Shown here piece by piece: positions 55,733-64,000 of a stretch of 64,000 nucleotides of DNA (position 1 is the stretch's first letter; the number at the start of each line of letters is the position of its first letter). Below the pieces are notes generated by a model, which was not told where the DNA came from, ran no database searches, and saw only the letters and a program-made list of their open reading frames with translations. The stretch is from Lentzea cavernae (GTDB lineage: Bacteria > Actinomycetota > Actinomycetes > Mycobacteriales > Pseudonocardiaceae): contig NZ_BNAR01000001.1 in the NCBI RefSeq assembly GCF_014653695.1, forward strand, positions 248,001 through 312,000, written 5' to 3'. The position numbers and the translations under genes were made by a program.

Positions 55733-56854
55733 GCCGCTGGTCGGGACGCCGGTGCCGGCGGTGACCAGGACGTGCTCGACGCCTCCGACCTGGTTCACCG
55801 CGGTGCCGCGGATCTGGCGCACGCCTTCGGCGATGCCGTTCATGCCGTGCAGGTAGGCCTCGCCGAGCTGCCCGCCGTGCGGGTTGAGCGGCAGCGTCCC
55901 GTCGAGCTCGAGCGCGCCGGACGCGACGAAGTCCTTGGCCTCTCCCCTGCCGCAGAAGCCCAGTTCCTCGAGCTGGACCAGGACGAACGGGGTGAAGTGG
56001 TCGTAGAGCACAGCGACGTCCACATCGGACGGACCTATGCCCGACTTCTCCCACAACCCTCTCGCCACCACGCCCATCTCGGGCAGCCTGGTCAGGTCGT
56101 CGCGGTAGTAGCTCGTCATGGTGAACTGGTCGACGCTGCTGCCCTGGGTCGCCGCCTTCACGTGCGCGGGCTTCTGCGGGAGGTCACGCGCTCGTTCCTG
56201 TGACGTCACCACGAGCGCGACCCCGCCGTCGCTCTCCTGGCAGCAGTCGAGGAGCCGCAGCGGTTCGGCGATCCAGCGCGACGACTGGTGGTCGTCCAGC
56301 GTGATCGGCCGGTCGTGGAACCACGCGTGCGGGTTCGTGGCGGCGTGCTTGCGGTCGATCACCGCGATCCGCCCGAAGTCCTCGCTGGTGGCGCCGTACT
56401 CGTGCATGTACCGGCGGGCGAACATGGCGACCATCGCCGCCGGCGTGCCCAGGCCCATCGGGTAGGACCAGCTGTTGTCGATGTTGGCCGCGGCCGCCGT
56501 CTGCACCTGCCCGAACCGGTGCCCGGAGCGTTCGTTGAAGGCCCGATAGCAGACGACGACCTTCGCCGCGCCGGTCTCGACGGCCATCGCGGCCTGCTGC
56601 ACGGTCGCGCACGCCGCCCCGCCGCCGTAGTGCACGCGACTGAAGAACGTCAGCTCCGGTATGCCCAGTTCGCGCGCGACCGCGATCTCGGCGTTGGTGT
56701 CCATGGTGAAGCTGACGAGCCCGTCCACATCGGACGGTTCGAGCCCGGCGTCCGCCAGTGCCGCCCGCACCGCCTCGGCGGCCAGCTGGAGCTCGCTACG
56801 ACCGGAGTCCTTGGAGAAGTCGGTCGCGCCGATCCCCACGATCGCGGCGTTCAC
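55712..56854 (-). CDS. ltp2: Thiolase-like retro-aldolase Ltp2
   Basis: 380 residues from the GTG at 56854. SCP-x thiolase fold: AAIVGIGATDFSKDSGRS near residues 3-20, RVHYGGGAACATVQQAAMAVETG in pieces near 73-95, LLDCCQESDGGVALVVTS near 203-220, LNPHGGQLGEAYLHGMNG near 327-344. Ltp2 with the DUF35 domain of ChsH2 cleaves the last three-carbon piece from the C22 side chain to give androstenedione-type steroid and propionyl-CoA. ATGA-like overlap with chsH1. Last gene of the fadE34 operon. Confidence 0.93.
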   Translation of the reverse strand: MNAAIVGIGATDFSKDSGRSELQLAAEAVRAALADAGLEPSDVDGLVSFTMDTNAEIAVARELGIPELTFFSRVHYGGGAACATVQQAAMAVETGAAKVVVCYRAFNERSGHRFGQVQTAAAANIDNSWSYPMGLGTPAAMVAMFARRYMHEYGATSEDFGRIAVIDRKHAATNPHAWFHDRPITLDDHQSSRWIAEPLRLLDCCQESDGGVALVVTSQERARDLPQKPAHVKAATQGSSVDQFTMTSYYRDDLTRLPEMGVVARGLWEKSGIGPSDVDVAVLYDHFTPFVLVQLEELGFCGRGEAKDFVASGALELDGTLPLNPHGGQLGEAYLHGMNGIAEGVRQIRGTAVNQVGGVEHVLVTAGTGVPTSGLVLGQG

Positions 56855-57234
56855 GCGGGCACCTCGATCTTCACGGTTCCGGTGACGTGGTCGCCGTGCG
56901 CGGTGCGGCCGACGACCTCGATGGTCAGGTCCTGCTGCTCGCGTTCGACGACCTGGCCGAAGAACTTCAACGTGTCGTAGGCGAAGCAGGGCGCGCCGAG
57001 GCGGATGTTCACCTGGCGGACGAGCGCGTGCGGGCCGGCCCAGTCCGTGACGTAGCGCTGCACCAGGCCGGTCGTGGTGAGGATGTTGATGAAGATGTCC
57101 TTCGAACCGCGCTGGATCGCCAGGTCTCGGTCGTGGTGCACGTCCTGGAAGTCGCGGGTGGCCAGCGCGGTGCTGATCACGAACGTCGGCGTGGCCTCGA
57201 CGTGCCACTCTGGCAGGGAATCACCGATCCGCAC
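56851..57234 (-). CDS. chsH1: Steroid enoyl-CoA hydratase subunit ChsH1
   Basis: 127 residues, single hot-dog MaoC domain. TALATRDFQDVHHDRDLA near residues 22-39 contains the catalytic Asp-His pattern; FINILTTTGLVQRYVTDWAG near 48-67. ChsH1 pairs with ChsH2 to hydrate the C22 side-chain enoyl-CoA. GTG start at 57234 with GGAGG before it; it overlaps chsH2 by 14 bases. Confidence 0.93.
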   Translation of the reverse strand: MRIGDSLPEWHVEATPTFVISTALATRDFQDVHHDRDLAIQRGSKDIFINILTTTGLVQRYVTDWAGPHALVRQVNIRLGAPCFAYDTLKFFGQVVEREQQDLTIEVVGRTAHGDHVTGTVKIEVPA

Positions 57235-58120
57235 GGGGCCTCCAGCTGGGCATCGTCAACTCGTCGTCGACCTCGGTGAACACGACCTCGACCCGTTGCC
57301 CGACACTGGGCTCGCCGTCGAACTCGCCGAGCATCCGCACGCCCTCGTCGAGTTCGACCAGGGCGATGACGAACGGGGTCTGCTTGCCCGGCACCTGCGG
57401 GTGGTGGTGCACGACGTAGCTGTAGATCACGCCGTGGCCCTCCGAGACGAGGTACTTCGGTTTGGTGGCACCGCATTCCGGGCACATCGGGCCCGGAGGG
57501 TGGCGCAGGAGGCCGCAGCCGCCGCAGCGTTGGATGCGCAGCTCCCCCAGCCGGGTGCCTTCCCAGAAGTACTCGGTGTCGCGGTTGACGGACGGCCGGA
57601 TCGCCTGGGCCTTCGGGGTTTCCTCGACCGGCTCGGGTTTCTGGGCGGGTTTCTGCGCGGGCCTGAACTTCAGCACCCGGAACCGCATCTCCGCCACGGC
57701 CTCGTCGCCGACCCACCACGTGCTGCGGGTCGTGACGAACCAGCCCTCGCCCAGTCCCGTCCGCTTCGGCCCGGTCACGTCCTCCAGGCTCGTCGTCACC
57801 GAGAGCTGCTCGCCGAGCCTCAGGTACCGGTGGTAGGTCTGGTCGCTGTTGGTCGCGACCACCGAGGTGTACCCGGCCTCGTCGAGGATGCCCATCATCT
57901 GGCCGAGCGGGTCGTCGAGCGTCCGTTGCCCGTGCAGCCCCGCCATCGTCCACACCTGGACCATCGCGGGTGGTGCGACCTCGGTGTAGCCGGGGTGCTG
58001 GTCGCCGATGGCCTCCAGCCAGTTGTTGATCATCGGCAGGTTGATCGGATCGCGTGCCAGCCTTGGCGCCGACTCGCCCTGCTCGGCGATGCGGGCGGCC
58101 TCCTTCTCGACGTCGATCAT
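57221..58120 (-). CDS. chsH2: Steroid enoyl-CoA hydratase subunit ChsH2 (MaoC-like plus DUF35)
   Basis: 299 residues from the ATG at 58120. Residues 1-160 are a MaoC-like hot-dog domain. After a Pro/Lys linker (154-172) comes a DUF35 domain with a complete zinc finger C199, C202, C213 and C216, then an OB fold. The MaoC part works with ChsH1; the DUF35 part binds Ltp2 and makes the hydratase-aldolase complex. ATGA overlap with the fadE29 stop. Confidence 0.94.
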   Translation of the reverse strand: MIDVEKEAARIAEQGESAPRLARDPINLPMINNWLEAIGDQHPGYTEVAPPAMVQVWTMAGLHGQRTLDDPLGQMMGILDEAGYTSVVATNSDQTYHRYLRLGEQLSVTTSLEDVTGPKRTGLGEGWFVTTRSTWWVGDEAVAEMRFRVLKFRPAQKPAQKPEPVEETPKAQAIRPSVNRDTEYFWEGTRLGELRIQRCGGCGLLRHPPGPMCPECGATKPKYLVSEGHGVIYSYVVHHHPQVPGKQTPFVIALVELDEGVRMLGEFDGEPSVGQRVEVVFTEVDDELTMPSWRPRADR

Positions 58121-59244
58121 CGCACCACCCGCGGTAGGCCGAGCCCGATGTTCGCGATCAGTTCGCGCTGGATCTCCTGCACGCCACCGCCGAAGGTCAG
58201 CACGAGGTTGCGGCGGGCCTGGACGTCCAGCCACCGCACCAGTTCCCCGGGCGCGCCGTGCCGTCCGACCAGCTCTTCCAGCAACCGGCCGACGCGCTGG
58301 GTCCGGTCGGCGGCGAACACCTTGGTGGCGCTCGCGTCCGCTACCTCCAGCTCACCGCCGGCGACCTGCCAGTTCAGCAGCTCGTTCACCCGGTGCACGG
58401 CTCGTGCCTCGGCCAGCGCCCGCCGCACGTCCGGTTCGTCGAGGAGCCCGCGTTCGGAAGCCCAGCCGTGGACCCGTTCCACCAGCGCGCCGATCCGGCC
58501 GGACGGGCCGAGCATCACGCGCTCGTGGTTGAGCTGGGTGGTGATCAACCGCCAGCCCCTGTCCTCCTCGCCGACCCGGCGGGTCACGGGCACGCGGACG
58601 TCGTTGTAGTAGGTGGCGTTGACGTGGTGGGCTCCGTCGCAGGTGATGATCGGCGTCCACGAGTAGCCGGGGTCGGTGGTGTCGACGATCAGGATCGTGA
58701 TGCCCTTGTGCCGCGAGTCGGGCGCTCCGGTGCGGCAGGCCAGCCACACGTAGTCCGCGTCGTGGCCGCCCGTCGTGAACGTCTTCTGCCCGTTGACGAC
58801 GTAGTGGTCGTCGTCGCGGACGGCTTTGGTGCGCAACGCGGCCAGGTCGGTGCCCGCGTCGGGTTCGGTGTAACCGATGGCGAAGTGCAGGTCGCCGCTG
58901 AGGATCTTGGGCAGGAAGAAGTCCTTCTGCTCCTGCGTTCCGAACGACTGCAGCGTCGGTCCGACGGTCTGCAGCGTCACGTACGGCAGCGGCACGTCGG
59001 CGCGCGCGGCCTCGTTGACGAAGATCTGCTGCTCGACGGCCCCGAAGCCCAGGCCCCCGTACTCCTCCGGCCAGCCGACGCCCAGCCTGCCGTCCCTGCC
59101 GAGTCGTTTGACCAGCTCGCGGTAGGTCGCGCCGTGCCGTTCGGTCAGCATGGCCGCGCGTTCGGCCTCGGACATGACGGTCGCGAAGTACTCGCGGAGC
59201 TCGTCGCGCAGCTTGCGCTGCTCGGCGGTGAGGTCAATGAACAT
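58117..59244 (-). CDS. fadE29: Steroid acyl-CoA dehydrogenase subunit FadE29 (ChsE2)
   Basis: 375 residues. ACAD segments: FAIGYTEPDAGTDLAALRTKAV near residues 121-142, YVVNGQKTFTTGGHDADYVWLACRTG in pieces near 148-173, and FGGGVQEIQRELIANIGLGLPR at the end. ChsE1-ChsE2 dehydrogenates the C22 (pregnene carboxyl) CoA in the last side-chain round. ATG at 59244 lies 11 bases inside the fadE28 end. Confidence 0.93.
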   Translation of the reverse strand: MFIDLTAEQRKLRDELREYFATVMSEAERAAMLTERHGATYRELVKRLGRDGRLGVGWPEEYGGLGFGAVEQQIFVNEAARADVPLPYVTLQTVGPTLQSFGTQEQKDFFLPKILSGDLHFAIGYTEPDAGTDLAALRTKAVRDDDHYVVNGQKTFTTGGHDADYVWLACRTGAPDSRHKGITILIVDTTDPGYSWTPIITCDGAHHVNATYYNDVRVPVTRRVGEEDRGWRLITTQLNHERVMLGPSGRIGALVERVHGWASERGLLDEPDVRRALAEARAVHRVNELLNWQVAGGELEVADASATKVFAADRTQRVGRLLEELVGRHGAPGELVRWLDVQARRNLVLTFGGGVQEIQRELIANIGLGLPRVVR

Positions 59245-60196
59245 CGATGGCCCCCAAGCGGTGCTCCACTCCGCCGACGAACGTCGTCAGCTCCTTGGCC
59301 ATGCCGTAGTAGCGGTGCATCGGGTAGGTGATGTCGAGCCCGAGGCCGCCGTGCAGGTGGTGGCAGGTGTGCACGGCGGGCAGGGCCTCGGCCGCGAGCC
59401 AGTAGGCGGCGGTGTCGAGGTCGTTGTCGTCGAGGCTCCAGCTCGCGGTCAGCGCGGCCAGGTGCAGGGTCCGCGACGCGATGTAGACGTCCGCGACCAG
59501 TGCTGCGGCGATCTGGAAGGTGGCCAGCGGTTTGCCGAACTGGTGCCGGGTGCCGACGTGCTTCACCGTGAGGTCGAGGGCTCCGGCCAGGACGCCGTCC
59601 GCCACCGCGCAGGCTCCGGCGAGGGCGAACCGGCGGATGTCCTGCTCCGCGCCTTCCAGCAGTTCGCCTCGGGCGCCCTCGAGGTGCACGGTTCCGTCCG
59701 AAATGGACACGCCGGGTTGCGCGGGATCGACGACGAAGACGCCGGCGTCCGTGCTGACGAGGATCCTGGAGGCCTCGGCCGCGTACGGCACGTTGATCTT
59801 CGTGCCGAAGATGCCGTCCTGGCCGGCTCTCGTCCCAGGCGATGAGGGAAGGGGCTGGGACGGTTCGCTCAACGCCGCCGTCAGCACCTCGTGCTGCTCG
59901 GTCACCAACGGCAGCAAGGCGTCCTGCTGCGCCGGTGTCCCGTGCCGCACGATCGGCAGCACGCCCAGCGCGAGCGTGGCCAGCGCCGGAACGTCCACCG
60001 CCCGCCGGCCGACCTCGGTCAGCAGCACGGCCGTCTCCAGCACGCCGAGCCCGTCACCGCCGAGCCGTTGCGGAACGGCCAGCGCCAGCAGTCCCGCCTC
60101 CCCCAGCGCCTTCCAGGGGGTGTCGCTCTCCCTGCCCAGCACGCCGGCCGCCAGAGCGGCGATCTCCCGCTGGGTCTCGTCGAGCTGGAAATCCAT
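59234..60196 (-). CDS. fadE28: Steroid acyl-CoA dehydrogenase subunit FadE28 (ChsE1)
   Basis: 320 residues. Short-partner ACAD: LALAVPQRLGGDGLGVLETAVLLTEVGR in pieces near residues 37-64, LTVKHVGTRHQFGKPLATFQIAAALVADVYIA in pieces near 212-243, HLHGGLGLDITYPMHRYY near 281-298. A Pro/Ser-rich loop at about 115-125 is present. It forms the heteromer with FadE29. ATG directly follows the fadE34 stop with no gap. Order fadE28-fadE29-chsH2-chsH1-ltp2 equals Rv3544c to Rv3540c. Confidence 0.93.
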   Translation of the reverse strand: MDFQLDETQREIAALAAGVLGRESDTPWKALGEAGLLALAVPQRLGGDGLGVLETAVLLTEVGRRAVDVPALATLALGVLPIVRHGTPAQQDALLPLVTEQHEVLTAALSEPSQPLPSSPGTRAGQDGIFGTKINVPYAAEASRILVSTDAGVFVVDPAQPGVSISDGTVHLEGARGELLEGAEQDIRRFALAGACAVADGVLAGALDLTVKHVGTRHQFGKPLATFQIAAALVADVYIASRTLHLAALTASWSLDDNDLDTAAYWLAAEALPAVHTCHHLHGGLGLDITYPMHRYYGMAKELTTFVGGVEHRLGAIDVH

Positions 60197-62098
60197 CTAG
60201 GGCTCCCTCGGTAAGCCGAGAATCCGCTCGCCTGCCAGGTTCATCAACACTTGTGTCGTGCCACCAGCGATGCTCAGACAACGGCTGAGCAGGAACTCGT
60301 GCATCTCGCCGCTGTCCGCCGCGGCGTCCGGCCCGAGCAGGTCGACCGCGAACTCGGCGACGTCCTGCCGTTGCCGCACCCCGACGAGCTTGCGCACGCT
60401 CGACTCCGCACCCGGTTCCTGCCCGCCCAGCACCCGCAGGCTCGCCCGCAGGTCCAGCACCGACACCGCGAGTCCCTGCGCCACCAACGCACCCAGCCGT
60501 TCCGCGTGGTCGTGAGCGGCCGGCGACCTCAGGACGTTCTCCAGGGGCTCGCCGAGCGACGAGCCCATCGCCACGCGCTCGTTGGCCAGCGTCGTGCGCG
60601 CGAGCCGCCAGCCGTCGTTCACGGCGCCGACCACGCAGTCGTCCGGCACGAACACGTCGTCGAGGAACACCTCGTTGAACCGCGCGTCGCCGGTGATCTC
60701 CCGCAGCGGCCGCACGTCGACGCCCTCGGAGCGCATGTCGACCAGGAAGTAGGTGATGCCCTTGTGCTTCGGCACGCTCGTGTCCGTGCGGGCCAGGCAG
60801 ATCGCCCAGTCGGCCTGGTGCGCGAGCGACGTCCACACCTTCTGCCCGGTGAGCTTCCAGCCGCCGTCGGCCTTCACGGCCTTCGTGCGCAACGACGCCA
60901 GGTCCGAGCCGGCCTCGGGTTCGCTGAACAGTTGGCACCAGGTCAGCTCCCCGCGCAACGTCGGCCGCACGAACCGCTCCTGCTGCTCCGGCGTCCCGTG
61001 GCGCAGGATCGTCGGCCCCGCCCAGCCGCCGATGATCAGGTCCGGCCTGCGCACCCCGGCCCGCGCGAACTCGCTGTCGACCACCACCTGCCGCGCGGGA
61101 TCGGCGTCCTGCCCGTACGGCTTCGGCCAGTGCGGCACCAGGAACCCGCTGTCCGCCAGCCGTTGCCGCTGAGCGGCGGCGTCGAGCCCGGAGATCTCCT
61201 CCGCGAACGCCCGCACGTCCGCATCGGACTCGACCTGCACGGACAGCGACCGGCGCTCCCCCGCCAGTGCCAACTGCGCGACCCGCCGCCGCCAGAACGC
61301 CACACCACCCGCGAGTTGCTGCAACGCCAACGCCCTCCGCAGGTAGCGGTGCGCGTCGTGCTCCCAGGTGAACCCGATGCCACCGAGCACCTGGATGCAG
61401 TCCTTGGCGTTGCGGACCGCCGCGTCGAACGCGACAGCGCCCGCCACCGCCGCGGCCAGCGGATGTTCGTCTTCACCGACGGACCGAGCGGCGTCCCACG
61501 CGACCGACGACGCCTGCTCCGCCCTGCACAGCATCTCCACGCACAGGTGCTTCACGGCCTGGAACGACCCGATGACACGCCCGAACTGCTGACGCTGTTT
61601 CGCGTACTCCACAGCGGTGTTCAGGCACCACGCGGCCACCCCGCTCGCCTCGGCGGCCATCAACGTCACCGCGAGGTCGGTCGGATCCGCCACCGCCTCC
61701 CCCGGCCCGTTGACCGCGACCGAGCCGAGCGAACGTGAGTGGTCCACGGCTTCGAGGGGTGTGACGGTCACCTGCGAGGTCGGGACGAGCATCCAGCTGT
61801 CCGTTCTGACCAGCAGGTGCGTCGCTTCGGCGGCACCGACCACATGCTGCGACGTGAACCCGAACCCGGCGATCCCGTCGAAACCGGGGAACAGCACCGA
61901 CACCAGCGCCGTGGGCAGCAACGGCCCCGGCACCAGGTTCTCGGCCGCCCGCTCCAGCATCACCGCGAGATCGGCGACCGTGCCGCCCTCCCGCGTCACC
62001 TCGAAGAACCCGACCCTGACGAGATCTGCCCACTCGGTCTTGGCGGCGTCCACGCTGTCGCGGAGCGCTCGTTGTTCCCCGGTCGTGGCGATCGGCAT
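60197..62098 (-). CDS. fadE34: Two-domain steroid acyl-CoA dehydrogenase FadE34 (ChsE3)
   Basis: 633 residues, a fusion of two ACAD halves. The first half (1-290) is of the short FadE27 type, with VEYAKQRQQFGRVIGSFQAVKH and LGGIGFTWEHDAHRYLRRA. The second (about 300-633) is of the full type, with CQLFSEPEAGSDLASLRTKAV, KLTGQKVWTSLAHQADW and SIAGGTTQVLMNLAGERILGLPR. ChsE3 is known to act alone on the C24 side-chain CoA. It is about 80 residues shorter than the M. tuberculosis protein. First gene of the six-gene operon; KstR box upstream. Confidence 0.92.
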   Translation of the reverse strand: MPIATTGEQRALRDSVDAAKTEWADLVRVGFFEVTREGGTVADLAVMLERAAENLVPGPLLPTALVSVLFPGFDGIAGFGFTSQHVVGAAEATHLLVRTDSWMLVPTSQVTVTPLEAVDHSRSLGSVAVNGPGEAVADPTDLAVTLMAAEASGVAAWCLNTAVEYAKQRQQFGRVIGSFQAVKHLCVEMLCRAEQASSVAWDAARSVGEDEHPLAAAVAGAVAFDAAVRNAKDCIQVLGGIGFTWEHDAHRYLRRALALQQLAGGVAFWRRRVAQLALAGERRSLSVQVESDADVRAFAEEISGLDAAAQRQRLADSGFLVPHWPKPYGQDADPARQVVVDSEFARAGVRRPDLIIGGWAGPTILRHGTPEQQERFVRPTLRGELTWCQLFSEPEAGSDLASLRTKAVKADGGWKLTGQKVWTSLAHQADWAICLARTDTSVPKHKGITYFLVDMRSEGVDVRPLREITGDARFNEVFLDDVFVPDDCVVGAVNDGWRLARTTLANERVAMGSSLGEPLENVLRSPAAHDHAERLGALVAQGLAVSVLDLRASLRVLGGQEPGAESSVRKLVGVRQRQDVAEFAVDLLGPDAAADSGEMHEFLLSRCLSIAGGTTQVLMNLAGERILGLPREP

Positions 62099-62128
62099 GC
62101 GGCCTCCTCCAGTACATGAAGAAGTTTA

Positions 62129-62142
62129 TAGAACGTGTTCTA
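62129..62142. promoter_or_regulatory. KstR box between fadE34 and kstR
   Basis: TAGAACGTGTTCTA is a perfect palindromic KstR site. It is 30 bases from the fadE34 start and controls the six-gene minus operon and kstR itself. Confidence 0.92.
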
Positions 62143-62196
62143 TTTCCGGCAACAGATCATGGCTGCGAAACCGATCGAGTATGATGCGAAGGCAGC

Positions 62197-62210
62197 TGCA
62201 ACACGTTCCA
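62197..62210. promoter_or_regulatory. Weak second KstR-like site at the kstR start
   Basis: TGCAACACGTTCCA keeps AACnnGTTC but has imperfect arms (9 of 12 consensus bases). It overlaps the first base of the ribosome site of kstR (AGGAGG 62210-62215). Confidence 0.4.
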
Positions 62211-62224
62211 GGAGGATCATCTCC

Positions 62225-62836
62225 GTGTCACCTTCGAAGTCGCGCACGGACGCGCTCATGGCGGGCGACGAGCTCAGCTCCGCCGCCCAGCGCGAGCGTC
62301 GCAAGCGCATCGTCGACGCGACCATCGCGCTGGCGTCCAAGGGCGGGTTCGACGCCGTCCAGATGCGCGCCGTGGCCGACCGGGCGGACGTCGCACTGGG
62401 CACGTTGTACCGCTACTTCCCCTCGAAGGTCCACCTGCTCGTCTCGAGCCTCGCCGTGGAACTCGAGCGCGCCCAGGAGAAGATGGACCGCACCACGGTC
62501 CCCGGCGACAGCCCCTACGAGCGAGTCCTGTTCGTCCTGGGCCGCATCACCAGGGGCCTGCAGCGCAACCCGCACCTCACCGAGGCGATGACCCGCGCCT
62601 TCACCTTCGCCGACGCCTCTGCGGGCGCCGAGATCGACAGGGTCTCGCTGCTCATGGAGAGCATGTTCACCAAGGCCATGAGCGACGACGCCCCGACCGA
62701 CGAGCAGAAGGCCATCGCCCGCGTCATCGGCGACGTGTGGCTGTCGAACCTCGTCGCCTGGGTCACGCGCCGCGCCACCGCGACGGACGTCGCGAACCGA
62801 CTCGAACTCACGGTGCGCCTGCTGCTGAAGTCCTAG
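62225..62836 (+). CDS. kstR: TetR-family repressor KstR
   Basis: 203 residues from the GTG at 62225, nine bases after AGGAGG; the ATG at 62135 would start inside the KstR box. DNA-binding part ERRKRIVDATIALASKGGFDAVQMRAVADRADVALGTLYRYFPSKVHLL in pieces near 20-70, nearly identical to M. tuberculosis KstR; the ligand domain has RNPHLTEAMTRAFTFADAS and VIGDVWLSNLVAWVTRRATATDV in pieces. The first 15 residues differ. KstR represses the side-chain and A/B-ring genes and is released by steroid acyl-CoAs. Confidence 0.96.
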   Translation: MSPSKSRTDALMAGDELSSAAQRERRKRIVDATIALASKGGFDAVQMRAVADRADVALGTLYRYFPSKVHLLVSSLAVELERAQEKMDRTTVPGDSPYERVLFVLGRITRGLQRNPHLTEAMTRAFTFADASAGAEIDRVSLLMESMFTKAMSDDAPTDEQKAIARVIGDVWLSNLVAWVTRRATATDVANRLELTVRLLLKS

Positions 62837-62846
62837 GATCGAGGGC

Positions 62847-64000
62847 ATGGGTCTGCACGGCGACGCCGCCTTCCGGTTCCTCGTTCCCGACGCGCCCCCG
62901 TACCGGCGCACGGACGGCGATCGTGTCCCGTCGCTCGCCCCGTCCCGCATCGGCGTGCTGAACCAGCTGCGCACCACCCCCGGCATCGCCCGGCCCAGCC
63001 TCGTCTCCTCCTGGTCAGGCTCGATCGACCGGCTGTTGCTCGCGTTCCCGTCCTACGGCGTGCACACCCCGGAACTGGCAGCGGGCTACCGCTCGGTGAT
63101 CGGCGCGATGCGTCCGGGCACGGAGTTCGTCGTGGTGCACCACGAGAGCGACCGCTCGACCGTCGAGGGCTGGTTCACCGAGGCCGGGCACATCGCCCAG
63201 TACGTCCCGATGCCCGACTACGTGGACTTCACGGACTGGGCAGAGGACGGCTACCTCGCGCTCACCGACCAGGGCGAGGCGGGGACATACCTGCTGGAGC
63301 CGTGGTCGTTCCCCCGCTCCGGCGACTCGCTGATCGCGGACGCCGTCGAGGAGTTCGGCCCGGTCCGCGCCACCCAGGCGCCGCTGGTGTTCCAGGGCGG
63401 CAACTGCCTGATCGGCGACGACTTCTGGCTGCTCGGCACCGACTACTTCCTCGACACCCTGGAACTCGTCCAGAGCGGTGAGCTGCCGATCTCCGTGCCA
63501 CCGGGCCGGACGGCGGTCGAGTTCGTCCGCGAGCTGTTCACCAGGCACGTCGACAGCGACCGCGAACTGGTCCTGGTCGGCACGAAACGCCCGTTGGGCC
63601 TGAAGGCGTACTACGCGACGGTGGAGGCCGGCGAGTACCACCTGGACATCCCGGGCGGAGGCGTCGGCGACGTCCAGCCGATCTTCCACATCGACATGTT
63701 CGTCACCCTGGTCGGTCCGGTCGACGGGCGCTTCCGCGTCCTGGTGGGCAACCCCGCGCTCGCGGACACCGTCCTCGGCACCAAGTCGCCGTTCAGCCTG
63801 CAGAACGCCTACGACGAGATCGCGGCGGACTTCGAGGCACGTGGCTTCGACGTCGTGCGCAATCCGCTCGTGCACCGGCCCCACATCTCCCAGCAGCTCA
63901 CCTTCGCGGCGCTGCGCGCGTTCGCCGACACTCCCGACGGCGCCGAACTGCGCGAGGTGATCGGCGAGTTCGCAGCGGCGGGCGCGGTCGCCGACACCAC
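62847..64000 (+). CDS. Guanidino-modifying-enzyme superfamily protein (deiminase-like), partial
   Basis: Open frame of 384 codons from the ATG at 62847 (site GAGGG close by), running off the window end. The pattern FQGGNCLIGDDFWLLGTDYF near residues 182-201 and the HIDMFVTLVG segment near 278-287 match arginine/agmatine deiminase-like (GME) proteins: substrate-binding Asp or Asn and catalytic His-x-Asp. The C-terminal catalytic Cys would be outside the window. It starts ten bases after kstR but its product type has no link to sterols. Exact function unknown. Confidence 0.6.
   Translation, partial: MGLHGDAAFRFLVPDAPPYRRTDGDRVPSLAPSRIGVLNQLRTTPGIARPSLVSSWSGSIDRLLLAFPSYGVHTPELAAGYRSVIGAMRPGTEFVVVHHESDRSTVEGWFTEAGHIAQYVPMPDYVDFTDWAEDGYLALTDQGEAGTYLLEPWSFPRSGDSLIADAVEEFGPVRATQAPLVFQGGNCLIGDDFWLLGTDYFLDTLELVQSGELPISVPPGRTAVEFVRELFTRHVDSDRELVLVGTKRPLGLKAYYATVEAGEYHLDIPGGGVGDVQPIFHIDMFVTLVGPVDGRFRVLVGNPALADTVLGTKSPFSLQNAYDEIAADFEARGFDVVRNPLVHRPHISQQLTFAALRAFADTPDGAELREVIGEFAAAGAVADT

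Noticed and set aside
62135-62227. Longer kstR start at the ATG 62135
   Set aside because: The start would overlap the perfect KstR operator and add 30 unconserved residues; the GTG at 62225 has a good ribosome site.

Overview
The window is about 70% G+C, with dense, mostly overlapping genes that use GTG as often as ATG for starting. Almost all of it (about 3.1-62.8 kb) is one steroid/sterol catabolic super-cluster. Product types, KstR operator motifs and gene order match the cholesterol region of Mycobacterium tuberculosis (Rv3502c to Rv3574) and Rhodococcus. There are no PPE genes, no mce4 importer genes, and several insertions not known from those clusters, so the source is probably a soil actinomycete of the Pseudonocardiales type (Lentzea, Saccharothrix or Amycolatopsis-like). 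The genus is an inference, not a reading.

Layout. 1-3.0 kb: a separate minus-strand operon (DszC/HsaA-fold flavin enzyme, LLM oxidoreductase, HxlR regulator, PatB/MalY-type lyase) with its own repeat operator. 3.1-7.3 kb: a KstR-box operon with alcohol dehydrogenase, aldehyde dehydrogenase and two SDRs. 7.3-13.9 kb: fdxD, fadE26/27 and divergent fadD19/echA19. 13.9-17.6 kb: fadD17, a PPOX-type flavoprotein and a Tat-signal 3-ketosteroid dehydrogenase. 17.6-23.1 kb: LLM protein, and an operon of DUF35 protein, ltp4, ltp3, LLM and an NTF2/ketosteroid-isomerase-like protein. 23.1-24.1 kb: lipoprotein gene with a duplicated terminator and a 124-nt structured element. 24.1-26.6 kb: divergent cyp125/fadA5.

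26.5-41.4 kb is the C/D-ring (HIP) part controlled by KstR2: two SDRs, echA20-ipdA-ipdB-ipdC, fadE30-ipdF-kstR2-fadA6, and fadD3-crotonase-fadE31-fadE32-fadE33. 41.5-43.4 kb is an insertion (hypothetical protein, MerR regulator, methyltransferase). 43.4-50.9 kb is the A/B-ring operon: KstD-like protein, hsaE-hsaG-hsaF-hsaA-hsaD-hsaC-hsaB. 51.0-55.7 kb is kstD-kshA-small Cys protein-kshB-hsd4B. 55.7-62.1 kb is fadE34-fadE28-fadE29-chsH2-chsH1-ltp2, divergent from kstR at 62.2 kb. The window ends inside a deiminase-superfamily gene.

Together the genes encode C26 oxidation by CYP125, CoA activation (FadD19, FadD17), three side-chain beta-oxidation rounds, retro-aldol removal of the last side-chain carbons (Ltp2-ChsH2, and Ltp3/Ltp4 probably for C24-branched plant sterols), opening of ring B by KstD and KshAB, aromatic ring A cleavage by HsaA-G, and breakdown of the remaining indane rings by FadD3, FadE30, IpdF, IpdC, EchA20, IpdAB and FadE31-33/FadA6. 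Ten KstR-type boxes and two KstR2-type boxes sit at the divergent promoters. Sterol uptake genes and 3-beta-hydroxysteroid oxidation genes are not in the window.
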